Part shown: positions 14,930-23,908 of the stretch, piece by piece
Layout of the letters: every line of letters begins with the position of its first letter
Position numbering within the stretch: position 1 is the stretch's first letter
DNA from: Segatella albensis DSM 11370 = JCM 12258
GTDB lineage: Bacteria > Bacteroidota > Bacteroidia > Bacteroidales > Bacteroidaceae
Reading direction: 5' to 3'
Assembly: GCF_000426565.1 (NCBI RefSeq)
Contig: NZ_AUFP01000008.1
Span: forward strand, 1-64,000
DNA: 64,000 nucleotides
Notes under the pieces: generated by a model
What the model was told of the DNA's origin: nothing
Seen by the model: the letters and a program-made list of their open reading frames with translations, nothing else
Databases searched by the model: none
Made by a program: the position numbers and the translations under genes

Positions 14930-14937
14930 TAACTTTG
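14930..14937 (+). promoter_or_regulatory. Promoter -7 element TAACTTTG
   Basis: Matches the Bacteroidota -7 consensus TAnnTTTG, 21 bases before the ATPase ATG. It overlaps the alternative TTG start, which argues for the ATG at 14959. No -33 match at normal spacing. Confidence 0.5.
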
Positions 14938-14958
14938 CATAAAATATACTTTCGTGAA

Positions 14959-17547
14959 ATGGACTTAAAGAATACATCGGAAAATTTTTATATCCAGGGA
15001 TTAAACGATGCTCAGGTGGCAGAAAGCAGAAAGGCGCATGGACAGAATGTGCTTACTCCGCCTAAAAGAACTTCTTTATGGATGTTGTATCTTGAGAAGT
15101 ATCGTGACCCAATCATCCAAATATTACTCGTGGCTGCTGCAATCTCGCTGGTGCTAGCCTTTCTTAATAAGGATTTTGTGGAGACGATAGGTATCTTCGC
15201 CGCTATCATCCTTGCCACCACCGTGGGCTTCTATTTTGAGCGAGACGCTGCTAAAAAGTTTGGTGTGCTCACAGCTCTTGGAGAGGAACAACCTGTTAAG
15301 GTGCGCCGAAATGGTAGGGTGATGGAGATACCGCGCCGTGATGTTGTGGTAGGCGATATCATCCTCGTAGAGGTGGGCGACGAGATTCCTGCTGATGGTA
15401 AACTGTTCTTTGCTACTGATCTGCAGGTGAATGAGTCGCAGCTTACCGGTGAACCGATCTGTACGAAGTCGCTCGATGCAAAGGGGGAGAACACTTATCC
15501 TGATGATGTTGTCTTGCGCAGTACGATGGTGATGAATGGCCGTGGTGAGGCCGTGGTGACCGCCGTGGGCGATGATACAGAGATAGGAAAGGTGGCACGA
15601 CAGGCTACTGAGAAGACGGATTCGAAGACGCCTCTCAACTTGCAACTCGATCGGTTGGCCCATGTGATATCAAAGGTAGGTACGGGTATCGCCGTGGCTG
15701 CCTTCGTGACCTTCTTGGTGCATGATATCGTGACTAATCCGGAGTGGGGTGGTCATAATTATCTTAGGATGACACAGATCGTACTTGACTATTTCATGAT
15801 GTCTGTGACGCTCATTGTGATGGCTGTTCCCGAAGGTTTGCCGATGGCGGTGACCTTGAGCTTGGCTCTGAATATGCGCCGAATGCTGAAGTCGAACAAT
15901 CTGGTGAGGAAGTTGCACGCCTGTGAAACGATGGGTGCTGTGACGGTGATATGTACTGACAAGACAGGTACGCTCACGCAAAATAAGATGCAGGTGGGAG
16001 AGGTCTTTATGGTGGATGGTGCTGATAAAGAACTATTGGCACAAGGCATTGCTGTGAACTCTACCGCTGAATTGGATGGCGACATGGGTATCGGAAACCC
16101 TACCGAGGTGGCGCTGTTGCTCTGGATGAAGCGTAATGATATGGATTATCGCTCGATGCGTTCGGATGCTGAGATTATCGCTCAGGTGCCTTTCTCTACG
16201 GAGAAGAAATATATGGAAACCACAGTCAGGGTGGGCGAGAATAGGATGAGATTCATCAAGGGTGCACCTGAGGTCGTGATGGCGAAATGCAAAATCGAGG
16301 AAGAGGAATATGCGTGTGTTGCTCAGCAGTTGACGAGTGCACAGAATAGGGCGATGAGAACGCTTGCCTTTGCGGTGGCGAGAGATGATGAACCGATGCA
16401 TCTGCAGGCTGTCGTCGCCATTGCTGACCCTATCCGAGAGGATGTGCCTGAGGCGGTGATGGAATGTCGTCGTGCCGGTGTACAGGTAAAGGTGGTCACG
16501 GGTGATACTGTGGCGACGGCCTTGGAAATCAGTAGACAAATTCATCTCTTCGATGATGTGGAATATGATCATAGCAGACCTTTGCTCGAACAACTGGATA
16601 AGGAATGGTATATCACAGGCCCGGAATGGGCTACCCTAAGCGATGATGAGGCCTATCAGCGTGCGGCGAAGATTCGTGTGATGTCGAGGGCTCGACCTAC
16701 AGACAAGCAGCGCCTTGTGGCCTTGTTGCAGAAACGTGGCGAGGTGGTAGCGGTGACAGGAGATGGTACGAATGATGCTCCGGCATTGAATTATGCACAT
16801 GTGGGACTTTCGCTCGGCTCGGGTACCTCTGTGGCCAAAGAGGCTTCAGACATGACGTTGCTCGATGATTCGTTCGGCTCTATCGTGAATGCGATCATGT
16901 GGGGTCGTTCATTGTATCGCAATATTCAGCGATTCTTGTTCTTCCAGTTGGTGGTCAATGTGGCAGCGCTATTGCTCGTGCTGGGCGGTGCTGTGTTGGG
17001 CACGGAACTGCCGCTCACGGTGACGCAGATTCTTTGGGTAAACTTGATCATGGATACTTTTGCTGCCATGGCGTTGGCTTCGTTGCCTCCTTCGAAGGAG
17101 GTGATGGCAGAGAAACCTCGTCGACGTAATGAATTCATTATCACCAAACAGCTTACTCGAGGTATCTTGTTGTGCGGAACGGCATTCTTTGCTGTGATGT
17201 TCGTTTTCCTCTGGTGGTGTGAACGCAGAGGACAGGGGGGCGTCGATGTGCGCGAACTCACGTGGTTCTTTACTAGTTTTGTGATGATGCAGATGTGGAA
17301 TCTGTTCAATGCCAAGTGTCTAGGCACAAATCATTCCGCTTTCCGCAAATTGTGGGCTGATAGAGGATTGATGCTCGTGGTGGTTATCATTCTGGTGGGG
17401 CAGTGGATTATAGTAACCTTGGGTGGTGATATGATGCGCACGGTTCCTCTAAGTCTGAAAGAGTGGGGTGTCATCATTGCGGCAACCTCCATGGTACTCT
17501 GGATAGGCGAATTGTGGAGAGGTGTAAAAAGATTGATAAAGAAATGA
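14959..17547 (+). CDS. Calcium-type P-type ATPase (P2 class)
   Basis: 862 residues. Order: N-terminal cation ATPase domain, actuator domain with NESQLTGEP, membrane helix 4 with AVPEGLPMAV (Ca2+-site signature PEGLP), phosphorylation motif DKTGTLTQN (D334), KGAPE nucleotide-binding motif, hinge VTGDGTNDAPAL, and six C-terminal helices. It should export Ca2+ (or another divalent ion) using ATP. ATG 14959 is preferred over TTG 14935, which lies in the promoter. The stop overlaps ribF by four bases (ATGA), so the two are translationally coupled. Confidence 0.88.
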   Translation: MDLKNTSENFYIQGLNDAQVAESRKAHGQNVLTPPKRTSLWMLYLEKYRDPIIQILLVAAAISLVLAFLNKDFVETIGIFAAIILATTVGFYFERDAAKKFGVLTALGEEQPVKVRRNGRVMEIPRRDVVVGDIILVEVGDEIPADGKLFFATDLQVNESQLTGEPICTKSLDAKGENTYPDDVVLRSTMVMNGRGEAVVTAVGDDTEIGKVARQATEKTDSKTPLNLQLDRLAHVISKVGTGIAVAAFVTFLVHDIVTNPEWGGHNYLRMTQIVLDYFMMSVTLIVMAVPEGLPMAVTLSLALNMRRMLKSNNLVRKLHACETMGAVTVICTDKTGTLTQNKMQVGEVFMVDGADKELLAQGIAVNSTAELDGDMGIGNPTEVALLLWMKRNDMDYRSMRSDAEIIAQVPFSTEKKYMETTVRVGENRMRFIKGAPEVVMAKCKIEEEEYACVAQQLTSAQNRAMRTLAFAVARDDEPMHLQAVVAIADPIREDVPEAVMECRRAGVQVKVVTGDTVATALEISRQIHLFDDVEYDHSRPLLEQLDKEWYITGPEWATLSDDEAYQRAAKIRVMSRARPTDKQRLVALLQKRGEVVAVTGDGTNDAPALNYAHVGLSLGSGTSVAKEASDMTLLDDSFGSIVNAIMWGRSLYRNIQRFLFFQLVVNVAALLLVLGGAVLGTELPLTVTQILWVNLIMDTFAAMALASLPPSKEVMAEKPRRRNEFIITKQLTRGILLCGTAFFAVMFVFLWWCERRGQGGVDVRELTWFFTSFVMMQMWNLFNAKCLGTNHSAFRKLWADRGLMLVVVIILVGQWIIVTLGGDMMRTVPLSLKEWGVIIAATSMVLWIGELWRGVKRLIKK

Positions 17548-18482
17548 AGATAATAAGATTAGATCAGGAAACAATGGTATATAAGCCTTGTGTGGCGACG
17601 ATTGGATTCTTCGATGGGGTGCACCGGGGACATCAGTTTCTTATCAAGCATTTGGTAGAAACAGCTCGGGCTGAAGGTAGGGAGTCGACAATTATAACGT
17701 TTGAGGAACATCCGAGAAAGGTGCTCCAGAGTGATTACCAGCCACATATGCTGAGTACGCTCGACGAAAAATTGCAGTTACTCTCGAAAACGGAAGTTGA
17801 TAATGTGGTGCTGTTGCATTTCGACCGTGAAATGGCAGAAATGTCGGCACATGATTTCATGAAGAATATTTTGCATGATAAACTTTGTGTGCAGAAGCTC
17901 TTCATTGGCTATGATCATCGCTTTGGGCATAATCGCAGTGAGGGTTTCGAGGATTATGTACGTTATGGTCGAGAGATGGGGATGGAAGTTGTGAAGAATC
18001 AGGCTTTCGTGCTCAACGGCATTAACGTAAGTTCTTCAGAAGTTCGCTCGTTTGTGGAAGCTGGTGAGGTGGAATTGGCGAAACGCTGTTTGGGGTATCC
18101 TTACACGATCATTGGTAAGGTGGTGAAGGGCTTTCAGGAGGGTAGGAAGATGGGCTTCCCAACGGCTAATCTTGATATCAGTGAGTTCGGACAGATGACA
18201 CCGGAACCTGGTGTGTATGCTGTTAGGGTGAGGATGGAGAAGACTGACGGAATGAAAGAAGGAATGATGAATATAGGAACTCGACCGACCTTTGGTGGCG
18301 AAAAGATAACGCTGGAGGTGAATATCTTTGATTTCACGGGTGATCTCTATGGCCAGCTACTGATGGTAAGCTTTGAACATAGGATACGCGGAGAACGGAA
18401 ATTCTCATCGCCGGAGGCTTTAGCTCGCCAGTTGACGACAGATCAAGAGATAATAAAACAGAAATTTAAGGAGGAATTATAA
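17544..18482 (+). CDS. ribF: Bifunctional riboflavin kinase/FAD synthetase
   Basis: 312 residues from the ATG at 17544, which overlaps the ATPase stop; the frame also extends upstream inside the ATPase gene but that part is a shadow. The N-terminal nucleotidyl-transferase domain carries ATIGFFDGVHRGHQFLI, ITFEEHPRKVL and FIGYDHRFGHNR. The C-terminal kinase domain has GKVVKGFQEGRKMGFPTANL and MMNIGTRPTFGG. It converts riboflavin to FMN and FMN to FAD in the cytoplasm. The stop shares one base with the next start. Confidence 0.95.
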   Translation: MKIIRLDQETMVYKPCVATIGFFDGVHRGHQFLIKHLVETARAEGRESTIITFEEHPRKVLQSDYQPHMLSTLDEKLQLLSKTEVDNVVLLHFDREMAEMSAHDFMKNILHDKLCVQKLFIGYDHRFGHNRSEGFEDYVRYGREMGMEVVKNQAFVLNGINVSSSEVRSFVEAGEVELAKRCLGYPYTIIGKVVKGFQEGRKMGFPTANLDISEFGQMTPEPGVYAVRVRMEKTDGMKEGMMNIGTRPTFGGEKITLEVNIFDFTGDLYGQLLMVSFEHRIRGERKFSSPEALARQLTTDQEIIKQKFKEEL

Positions 18483-19315
18483 TGGATAAAGGTGTTGTAA
18501 GAAATATCGTAGACGTGTGTTTTTATGCTGCTATGTTTTTCCTCATCCAGTTTGTTGTGCACATGATTGGTGTGGGGGTGATAACGTTGGTGAACCATGT
18601 AGATTTTAATACGGCTTTCTCTGAACTTATCGCGGGAAAGAACGGTGGTGCCTTAGCGGTGATTAGTGTGTTCTGCAGTTTGATAACGATCGTGCTCTAT
18701 GCCAAACTGAAATGGTGCCCAGTGTCGCGTAACTATTTGGCTTCGCGCCCGTGGATTGTATTGATATGGGTGGTGTTCCTCTCGTTGGGCTCTATTTTGC
18801 CTTCTGAGTGGCTTTATGAGCAGATGCAGATTACTATGCCGGAAGAGTATCAAGAGCTCTTTGAGGGCATAATGAAAGAACCGTGGGGCTATGTAGCTAT
18901 TGGTATGTTGGCACCGATAGCAGAGGAGATGGTGTTCAGAGGTGCTGTGCTGCGTTCATTGTTTAAAGTCATGGACGGAAAGTGGCATTGGGCAGCAATC
19001 GTTTGTTCTGCACTCATCTTCGGTGTGGTGCATGGTAATGTGGCTCAAGGTGTACATGCTTTTGTCATGGGCTGTCTGTTGGGTTGGTTGTATTATCGTA
19101 CCCGTTCCATTGTTCCGGGCATTGTACTTCATTGGGTGAACAACAGTGTGGCTTATGTGTTGTTCAACCTCATGCCGGAGGCTTCTGATGGTAAACTGAT
19201 TGATTTCTTCCATGGTGATGAGAAACTGATGTTGGGAGGAATCGCGTTTTCTCTGTGTATTCTGATTCCAAGCATCTTCCAGTTGGCTCTGAGAATGAAG
19301 AAAGTTGAGATATAA
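18482..19315 (+). CDS. CPBP family intramembrane glutamic endopeptidase
   Basis: 277 residues, about eight membrane helices. The catalytic motif is PIAEEMVFRGAVLRSL (EExxxR), followed by FGVVHGNVAQGVHAFV (second motif, His) and HWVNNSVAYV (third motif, His/Asn). These are the CAAX/CPBP (Abi) membrane proteases. Substrates of such bacterial members are mostly unknown. Third gene of a tightly overlapping operon that ends in a strong terminator. Confidence 0.9.
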   Translation: MDKGVVRNIVDVCFYAAMFFLIQFVVHMIGVGVITLVNHVDFNTAFSELIAGKNGGALAVISVFCSLITIVLYAKLKWCPVSRNYLASRPWIVLIWVVFLSLGSILPSEWLYEQMQITMPEEYQELFEGIMKEPWGYVAIGMLAPIAEEMVFRGAVLRSLFKVMDGKWHWAAIVCSALIFGVVHGNVAQGVHAFVMGCLLGWLYYRTRSIVPGIVLHWVNNSVAYVLFNLMPEASDGKLIDFFHGDEKLMLGGIAFSLCILIPSIFQLALRMKKVEI

Positions 19316-19389
19316 AGCAGAGAAGCAAAATTGAAGAAATAAAGTTGAAGAATTGTGCTCGTTCATCGGGCACTTATAAAAAACGAATT

Positions 19390-19419
19390 GGGCTGTCAAT
19401 CATCATTGACAGCCCTTTT
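19390..19419 (+). terminator. Terminator after ATPase-ribF-CPBP operon
   Basis: GGGCTGTCAAT/ATTGACAGCCC stem with CATC loop and a TTTT tail. Confidence 0.9.
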
Positions 19420-19524
19420 ACGTTAGTATGTTATGAAAAATTTGAGAGAATTGAAACTTCACAGTTTCATAATTGTTTTGTTTTACTAAACATGATTTTT
19501 ATAGAGAAAGCATAGAAATTTTTT

Positions 19525-20013
19525 CTACTTCAAGATAGTGGTGTTGGAGTTTACTTCGCTCGTCTCGATGCTACTGTGCTGTAGACTGTCGATACTGGAA
19601 GAGTCGCTCATGGCAACTGATTCTCCCTTTTGATGCTGTACACTATACCCTTGTGTGGTATTAGCATCATCACCACCTGTAAAAGAAACCTGTGCTGCGT
19701 TGCCGAGAGTCAGGAATATGGCTACTACGGCTGCTGCCTTGAACAATGGCATCAAGCGCTGACGCATGGTTACTACGCGCGCCTTAACAGGCTGAGGCTC
19801 TTCGATCATTGACAAAATCTTCTGGTCGAAATCGTCACCAAGTACTTCTGCCTTTTTTTCGTTGGCCTCATAGGTAAAGAGGTCTTTGTATGGAAGAAGT
19901 TCTGTAGGAACATCTTTCTGGCTAAAGAATGTGCGGAGTATAGCTTCCTCTTCGAGTGAAGTTTCGCAATTCCAATAGCGATCCAAAAGTTGTGTAATGT
20001 ATTTATAGTCCAT
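19525..20013 (-). CDS. Putative anti-sigma factor
   Basis: 162 residues from ATG 20013 (the frame opens at a TTG, 20022). An N-terminal helical segment (YITQLLDRYWNCETSLEEEA), one membrane helix at about 90-108 (FKAAAVVAIFLTLGNAAQV), and a Ser/Thr/Gln-rich periplasmic tail. There is no zinc-binding HxxxCxxC motif. Position directly after, and overlapping by 11 bases, an ECF sigma gene supports an anti-sigma or regulatory partner. Similar Prevotella proteins of this pattern are usually left as hypothetical. The tail without a known sensor domain could bind an envelope signal. Confidence 0.65.
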   Translation of the reverse strand: MDYKYITQLLDRYWNCETSLEEEAILRTFFSQKDVPTELLPYKDLFTYEANEKKAEVLGDDFDQKILSMIEEPQPVKARVVTMRQRLMPLFKAAAVVAIFLTLGNAAQVSFTGGDDANTTQGYSVQHQKGESVAMSDSSSIDSLQHSSIETSEVNSNTTILK

Positions 20014-20515
20014 ATTTGTCAAATTCTCGAAATTGTTGTTTAATAGCCTGTCGAGCTCTGAAAATGTTCACTTTCACTTGTTCTTCAGTGATGCTCAAGA
20101 TGTTGGCGATTTCTTTGTAAGGCTTTCCTTCGAAATCTCGTAGCTGCATACAACAGCGTTGCTTTTCGGGTAGCCCATCTACTAATCTATGCAAGAGATT
20201 GATGCGATCTTTCTGTAGCATATCCTCGTAGGGATTGGATGATTGGTCAATCTCGTCTTGTGGCCTTTCATCAAGCGATTTGGTGTCTCTACCACTCTTC
20301 TTGAGATGGTCTAAACTGAGGTTTCGCGTGATCGTCAAGCAATATGCTTCTATCGAATCTATATCACCCCAGTGGTCTCGATTGTTCCAAACCTTTATCA
20401 GTGTATCTTGCACGATGTCTTCTGCCTCGGCTCGGTTGAGCGTAATGCGCAGTGCTAGTCTGAAGAGTTCATTCTTCAGTGGCAACACATCGTTACGGAA
20501 ACTGATATTTTTCAT
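20003..20515 (-). CDS. ECF-type RNA polymerase sigma-70 factor
   Basis: 170 residues. Region 2: LFRLALRITLNRAEAEDIVQ, DTLIKVWNN, TRNLSLDHLKK. Region 4: LPEKQRCCMQLRDFEGKPYK, EIANILSITEEQVKVNIFRA. Regions 1 and 3 are absent, as in ECF factors. It probably transcribes its own operon: a GTAAC-N16-CGTC pair lies just upstream. It overlaps the anti-sigma gene, which suggests a simple sensor-release circuit for envelope stress or nutrient signals. Confidence 0.92.
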   Translation of the reverse strand: MKNISFRNDVLPLKNELFRLALRITLNRAEAEDIVQDTLIKVWNNRDHWGDIDSIEAYCLTITRNLSLDHLKKSGRDTKSLDERPQDEIDQSSNPYEDMLQKDRINLLHRLVDGLPEKQRCCMQLRDFEGKPYKEIANILSITEEQVKVNIFRARQAIKQQFREFDKYGL

Positions 20516-20531
20516 CCTCTCTATTTTTTAT

Positions 20532-20556
20532 GACGATTAGGTTACTTGGAAGTTAC
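20532..20556 (-). promoter_or_regulatory. Putative ECF-dependent promoter
   Basis: On the minus strand GTAAC (20556-20552) and CGTC (20535-20532) are separated by exactly 16 bases, 17 bases before the sigma gene start. This is the AAC/CGTC layout of ECF promoters and suggests autoregulation. Confidence 0.55.
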
Positions 20557-20626
20557 AAGAAATCTTGCTTTTCTCTCAAATTTAACGTTTATTTATATTT
20601 TCTGCAATTCTTATCTGTTGAAATTA

Positions 20627-21409
20627 TCATTTTGTAATCATTGTGCCATGCTTTCCATCGATGGCTGTAGCAAGAGTGATGATGACCTTGTTCACTCCTT
20701 TATCTACGGCAGCGAGGGCATTTTCTATTTTAGGTATCATGCCACCTGCTACGGTTCCGTTGGCCACATATTTTTCGAAACCTGCTCGTGTGATGGTGGG
20801 GATAACACTTTCGTCGTCATCAGGATTGCTGAGTACACCTTTCTTCTCGAAACTGTAGATCAGTGTGACGTCAAAGTATTCAGCGAGTGCCTTAGCAGTC
20901 TCTGAAGCAATCGTATCGGCATTCGTATTCAGAATGTTGCCTTGTCCGTCGTGGGTGAGCGGTGCTATTACTGGTATGATACCTTCTTCGATAAGTGTTT
21001 TGAGTTTTGCACCGTTCACGCGTTCTACATCACCTACGAAACCAAAGTCGATACCATCTTTCAATGGTCGCTTATGACTATGGATGATGTCGATATCGGC
21101 TCCTGTAAGACCTAATGCGTTTACGCCATTTGCTTGTAACTTAGCAACAATATTTTTGTTGACGAGTCCTCCATAGACCATGGTGACAACCTCGAGCATA
21201 TCGGCGTCGGTGATACGTCTGCCGTTTATCATCTTGCTCTCTATGCCGAGTGCTTGGGCAATTTTAGTGGCACGTCGTCCGCCTCCATGAACCAAGATCT
21301 TCTGACCTTTGATGGAAGCGAAGTCCTGTAATAATTGTGAAAGGCGCTCACTGTCTTCTACAATAGCGCCTCCTACTTTTACAATAGTTAATCTCTCTTT
21401 CATAAGCAT
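20627..21409 (-). CDS. argB: Acetylglutamate kinase
   Basis: 260 residues, amino-acid kinase fold. Motifs: TIVKVGGAIVED (ATP site), ILVHGGGRRATKIAQALGIE (substrate loop), GGLVNKNIVAKLQANG, NTNADTIASETAKALA, and the C-terminal GGMIPKIENALAAV. It phosphorylates N-acetyl-L-glutamate (or the N-succinyl form used by some Bacteroidota) in arginine synthesis. Two starts are possible, ATG 21409 or ATG 21403. It lies 60 bases after speA on the same strand, placing arginine synthesis next to arginine use. Confidence 0.93.
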   Translation of the reverse strand: MLMKERLTIVKVGGAIVEDSERLSQLLQDFASIKGQKILVHGGGRRATKIAQALGIESKMINGRRITDADMLEVVTMVYGGLVNKNIVAKLQANGVNALGLTGADIDIIHSHKRPLKDGIDFGFVGDVERVNGAKLKTLIEEGIIPVIAPLTHDGQGNILNTNADTIASETAKALAEYFDVTLIYSFEKKGVLSNPDDDESVIPTITRAGFEKYVANGTVAGGMIPKIENALAAVDKGVNKVIITLATAIDGKHGTMITK

Positions 21410-21469
21410 ATTTTATTTCATCGCGTAAGGAGATGTTCTCCTTAACGCGTGATATCTGAATTCGGCTGT

Positions 21470-23362
21470 TTACTCCAGATAAGTGTAACCGTAGAGGCCA
21501 CTTCGATAGTTGTTAAGGAATTCCTTACCTTCTTCGAGTGAAATCTTACCAGTCTTTACACTCTTGGTGACCCATTGCTCAAGCTGGCGAACGAGTTTCT
21601 TTGGATTATACTGAACATATCCAAGTACTTCGTCAACGGTTTCTCCGTCGAATATCTGATCGATATTGTATTTGCCGTCTTTGATACTGATGTGTACGGC
21701 ATTGGTATCACCGAATAGATTGTGCATGTCGCCGAGAATCTCTTGGTAAGCGCCTACAAGGAATGCTCCAAGATAGTAAGGTTCGTTCTTCTTTAGAGAA
21801 TGGAGTGGCAATACATGACTTGGGCGACCGTTGACTACGAAGTTGGCTATCTTTCCATCACTGTCACAGGTGATATCTTGTAATGTCGCATTGCGGTTTG
21901 GACGCTCGTTGAGACGTTGGATAGGGATGATTGGGAATAACTGATCGATAGCCCAACTGTCTGGAAGACTCTGGAACAAACTGAAGTTGCAGAAATATTT
22001 ATCGGCAAGTAATTTGTCGAGTCCACGAAGTTCATCCGGTACATGTTTCAATTGTTTGGCGAGGTTGTTAATCTCGTGACAAACACTCCAATACATAGCT
22101 TCAATCTCAGCACGTGTTTTCAAATCTACTAGGCCATGAGAGAAAAGCTCCAGTGCTTCATCTCTAATCTGTTCGGCATCGTGCCAGTCTTCTAGCATAT
22201 TACGAGGTGTAAGGTTATCCCAAATCTCATATAAGTCTTTTACAAGTTGATGGTCTGTATCTTTGGCCTCAAATTCTTCTGGCATCTCTGGCAATGATGC
22301 AGTTTCAAGAACATCAATTACGAGTACGGAGTGGTGGGCTGCAAGGCTTCGACCACTTTCTGTAATGATATTTGGGTGCTTGATATTGTTTTTGTTGGCT
22401 GCGTCGACAAAGGTGTAAACACAGTCGTTGACATATTCCTGAATAGAGTAGTTTACGGAACTTTCACTGCTTGAACTTCTAGTTCCGTCATAATCGACAC
22501 CGAGTCCACCTCCACAGTCTACGAAATCTACATCGTATCCCATCTTGTGTAGGTTGATATAATACTGTGCGGCCTCACGAAGGGCTGTTTGAATGCGACG
22601 AATCTTGGTAATCTGGCTACCTATATGGAAGTGGATAAGTCTTAGGCAATCGTGCATACCCATTTCGTCAAGTTTATTCAATGCCTCGAGTAATTCTGAA
22701 GAGGTGAGTCCGAACTTAGAAGCGTCACCTCCGCTTTCTTCCCATTTACCGGAACCCGAAGAAGCTAATTTGATGCGAATACCTAGATTTGGTTTCACAT
22801 TCAGTTTTTTGGCTGCGCGGGCAATGGTGTCAAGTTCATTTAATTTTTCTACAACAATGAAGATTCTTTTGCCCATCTTTTGTGCAAGCAGTGCCAGTTC
22901 AATATAGCTTTCATCCTTGTATCCATTGCAGATAATCAGGGAATCACTCTGGCATTGTACTGCGATGACAGCATGAAGTTCTGGCTTACTTCCTGCCTCA
23001 AGCCCCAGGTTGAACTTTCGGCCGTGAGAGATGATTTCTTCAACGACAGGTTGCATCTGGTTAACCTTGATAGGGTAGATGATGAAATTCTCAGCTTGAT
23101 ATTCATATTCCTTCTTTGCTCTTTTAAAGCATTCTGAAGTTTTTTCGATACGATTGTCGAGAATATCAGGGAAACGAAGTAGTACAGGCGCTGTAATATC
23201 TTTCAGTGCCAGCTCATCCATAATCTCTCGTATGTCGACTTGTGTTTCGTCTTTGCAAGGGGTTACGTATACATTTCCTTTTTCGTTTACACCGAAATAA
23301 GAAGTTCCCCAACCATTAATGTTGTAGAGTTCCTTAGAATCTTCTATCGTCCACTTCTTCAT
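21470..23362 (-). CDS. speA: Biosynthetic arginine decarboxylase
   Basis: 630 residues, the usual length for SpeA. The PLP lysine is K99 in IIYPIKVNQ; further landmarks are LGLEAGSKPEL, HFHIGSQ, FVDCGGGLGVDYDGT and the ESGRSLAAHHSVLV segment. It converts arginine to agmatine, the first step of putrescine/spermidine synthesis. It lies 15 bases after aroK and 60 bases before argB on the same strand, so cotranscription is likely. Confidence 0.95.
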   Translation of the reverse strand: MKKWTIEDSKELYNINGWGTSYFGVNEKGNVYVTPCKDETQVDIREIMDELALKDITAPVLLRFPDILDNRIEKTSECFKRAKKEYEYQAENFIIYPIKVNQMQPVVEEIISHGRKFNLGLEAGSKPELHAVIAVQCQSDSLIICNGYKDESYIELALLAQKMGKRIFIVVEKLNELDTIARAAKKLNVKPNLGIRIKLASSGSGKWEESGGDASKFGLTSSELLEALNKLDEMGMHDCLRLIHFHIGSQITKIRRIQTALREAAQYYINLHKMGYDVDFVDCGGGLGVDYDGTRSSSSESSVNYSIQEYVNDCVYTFVDAANKNNIKHPNIITESGRSLAAHHSVLVIDVLETASLPEMPEEFEAKDTDHQLVKDLYEIWDNLTPRNMLEDWHDAEQIRDEALELFSHGLVDLKTRAEIEAMYWSVCHEINNLAKQLKHVPDELRGLDKLLADKYFCNFSLFQSLPDSWAIDQLFPIIPIQRLNERPNRNATLQDITCDSDGKIANFVVNGRPSHVLPLHSLKKNEPYYLGAFLVGAYQEILGDMHNLFGDTNAVHISIKDGKYNIDQIFDGETVDEVLGYVQYNPKKLVRQLEQWVTKSVKTGKISLEEGKEFLNNYRSGLYGYTYLE

Positions 23363-23377
23363 TTATGTAATATTATC

Positions 23378-23905
23378 TTAAATCTTTAATAGTTCTTTTA
23401 TTTTTGCTACTGAAATTTTAATTTTTTCGTAATTATCCATCAGGTCTACATTCAATGTGTACTTAGCCTGAGTATAATATGGGTTTCGTTTCTCAAGTTG
23501 CTCATTAATGAATACCTTCACTTCTTCTGGTGTCTTGTTGAGCAAAAGCGGACGAACAGTCTTCCCCATCTTTAAATGACCGTAGAGGACTTCGGGACTG
23601 GCTTTTAGAAATACCGTTTCACCTTGTTGATTCATATATTCGATATTATCGAAGAAACAAGGTGTTCCACCACCGCAGCTGATGATGACATTTTCGAATT
23701 CTGCTACTTCGTGGAGCATATTGTGCTCAATCTTTCTAAAGCCCTCTTCGCCTACTTCATCAAAGATTTGCTTTACAGTCTTCCGCATACGACTCTCGAT
23801 ATACCAATCAAGGTCGTAGAAATCCATATTTAGTTCTTTAGCAAGGCATTTGCCGACTGTGGTCTTGCCAGCTCCCATGTATCCAATGATGATAATTCTT
23901 TTCAT
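23378..23905 (-). CDS. aroK: Shikimate kinase
   Basis: 175 residues. Walker A GYMGAGKTTVGK, the shikimate-binding D in YDLDWYIE, R in GEEGFRKIEH, the Walker B/GGG loop IISCGGGTPCF, and the lid region GKTVRPLL. It phosphorylates shikimate at C3 in aromatic amino acid synthesis. Only three bases separate it from topA, so the pair is cotranscribed. Confidence 0.95.
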   Translation of the reverse strand: MKRIIIIGYMGAGKTTVGKCLAKELNMDFYDLDWYIESRMRKTVKQIFDEVGEEGFRKIEHNMLHEVAEFENVIISCGGGTPCFFDNIEYMNQQGETVFLKASPEVLYGHLKMGKTVRPLLLNKTPEEVKVFINEQLEKRNPYYTQAKYTLNVDLMDNYEKIKISVAKIKELLKI

Positions 23906-23908
23906 TCT

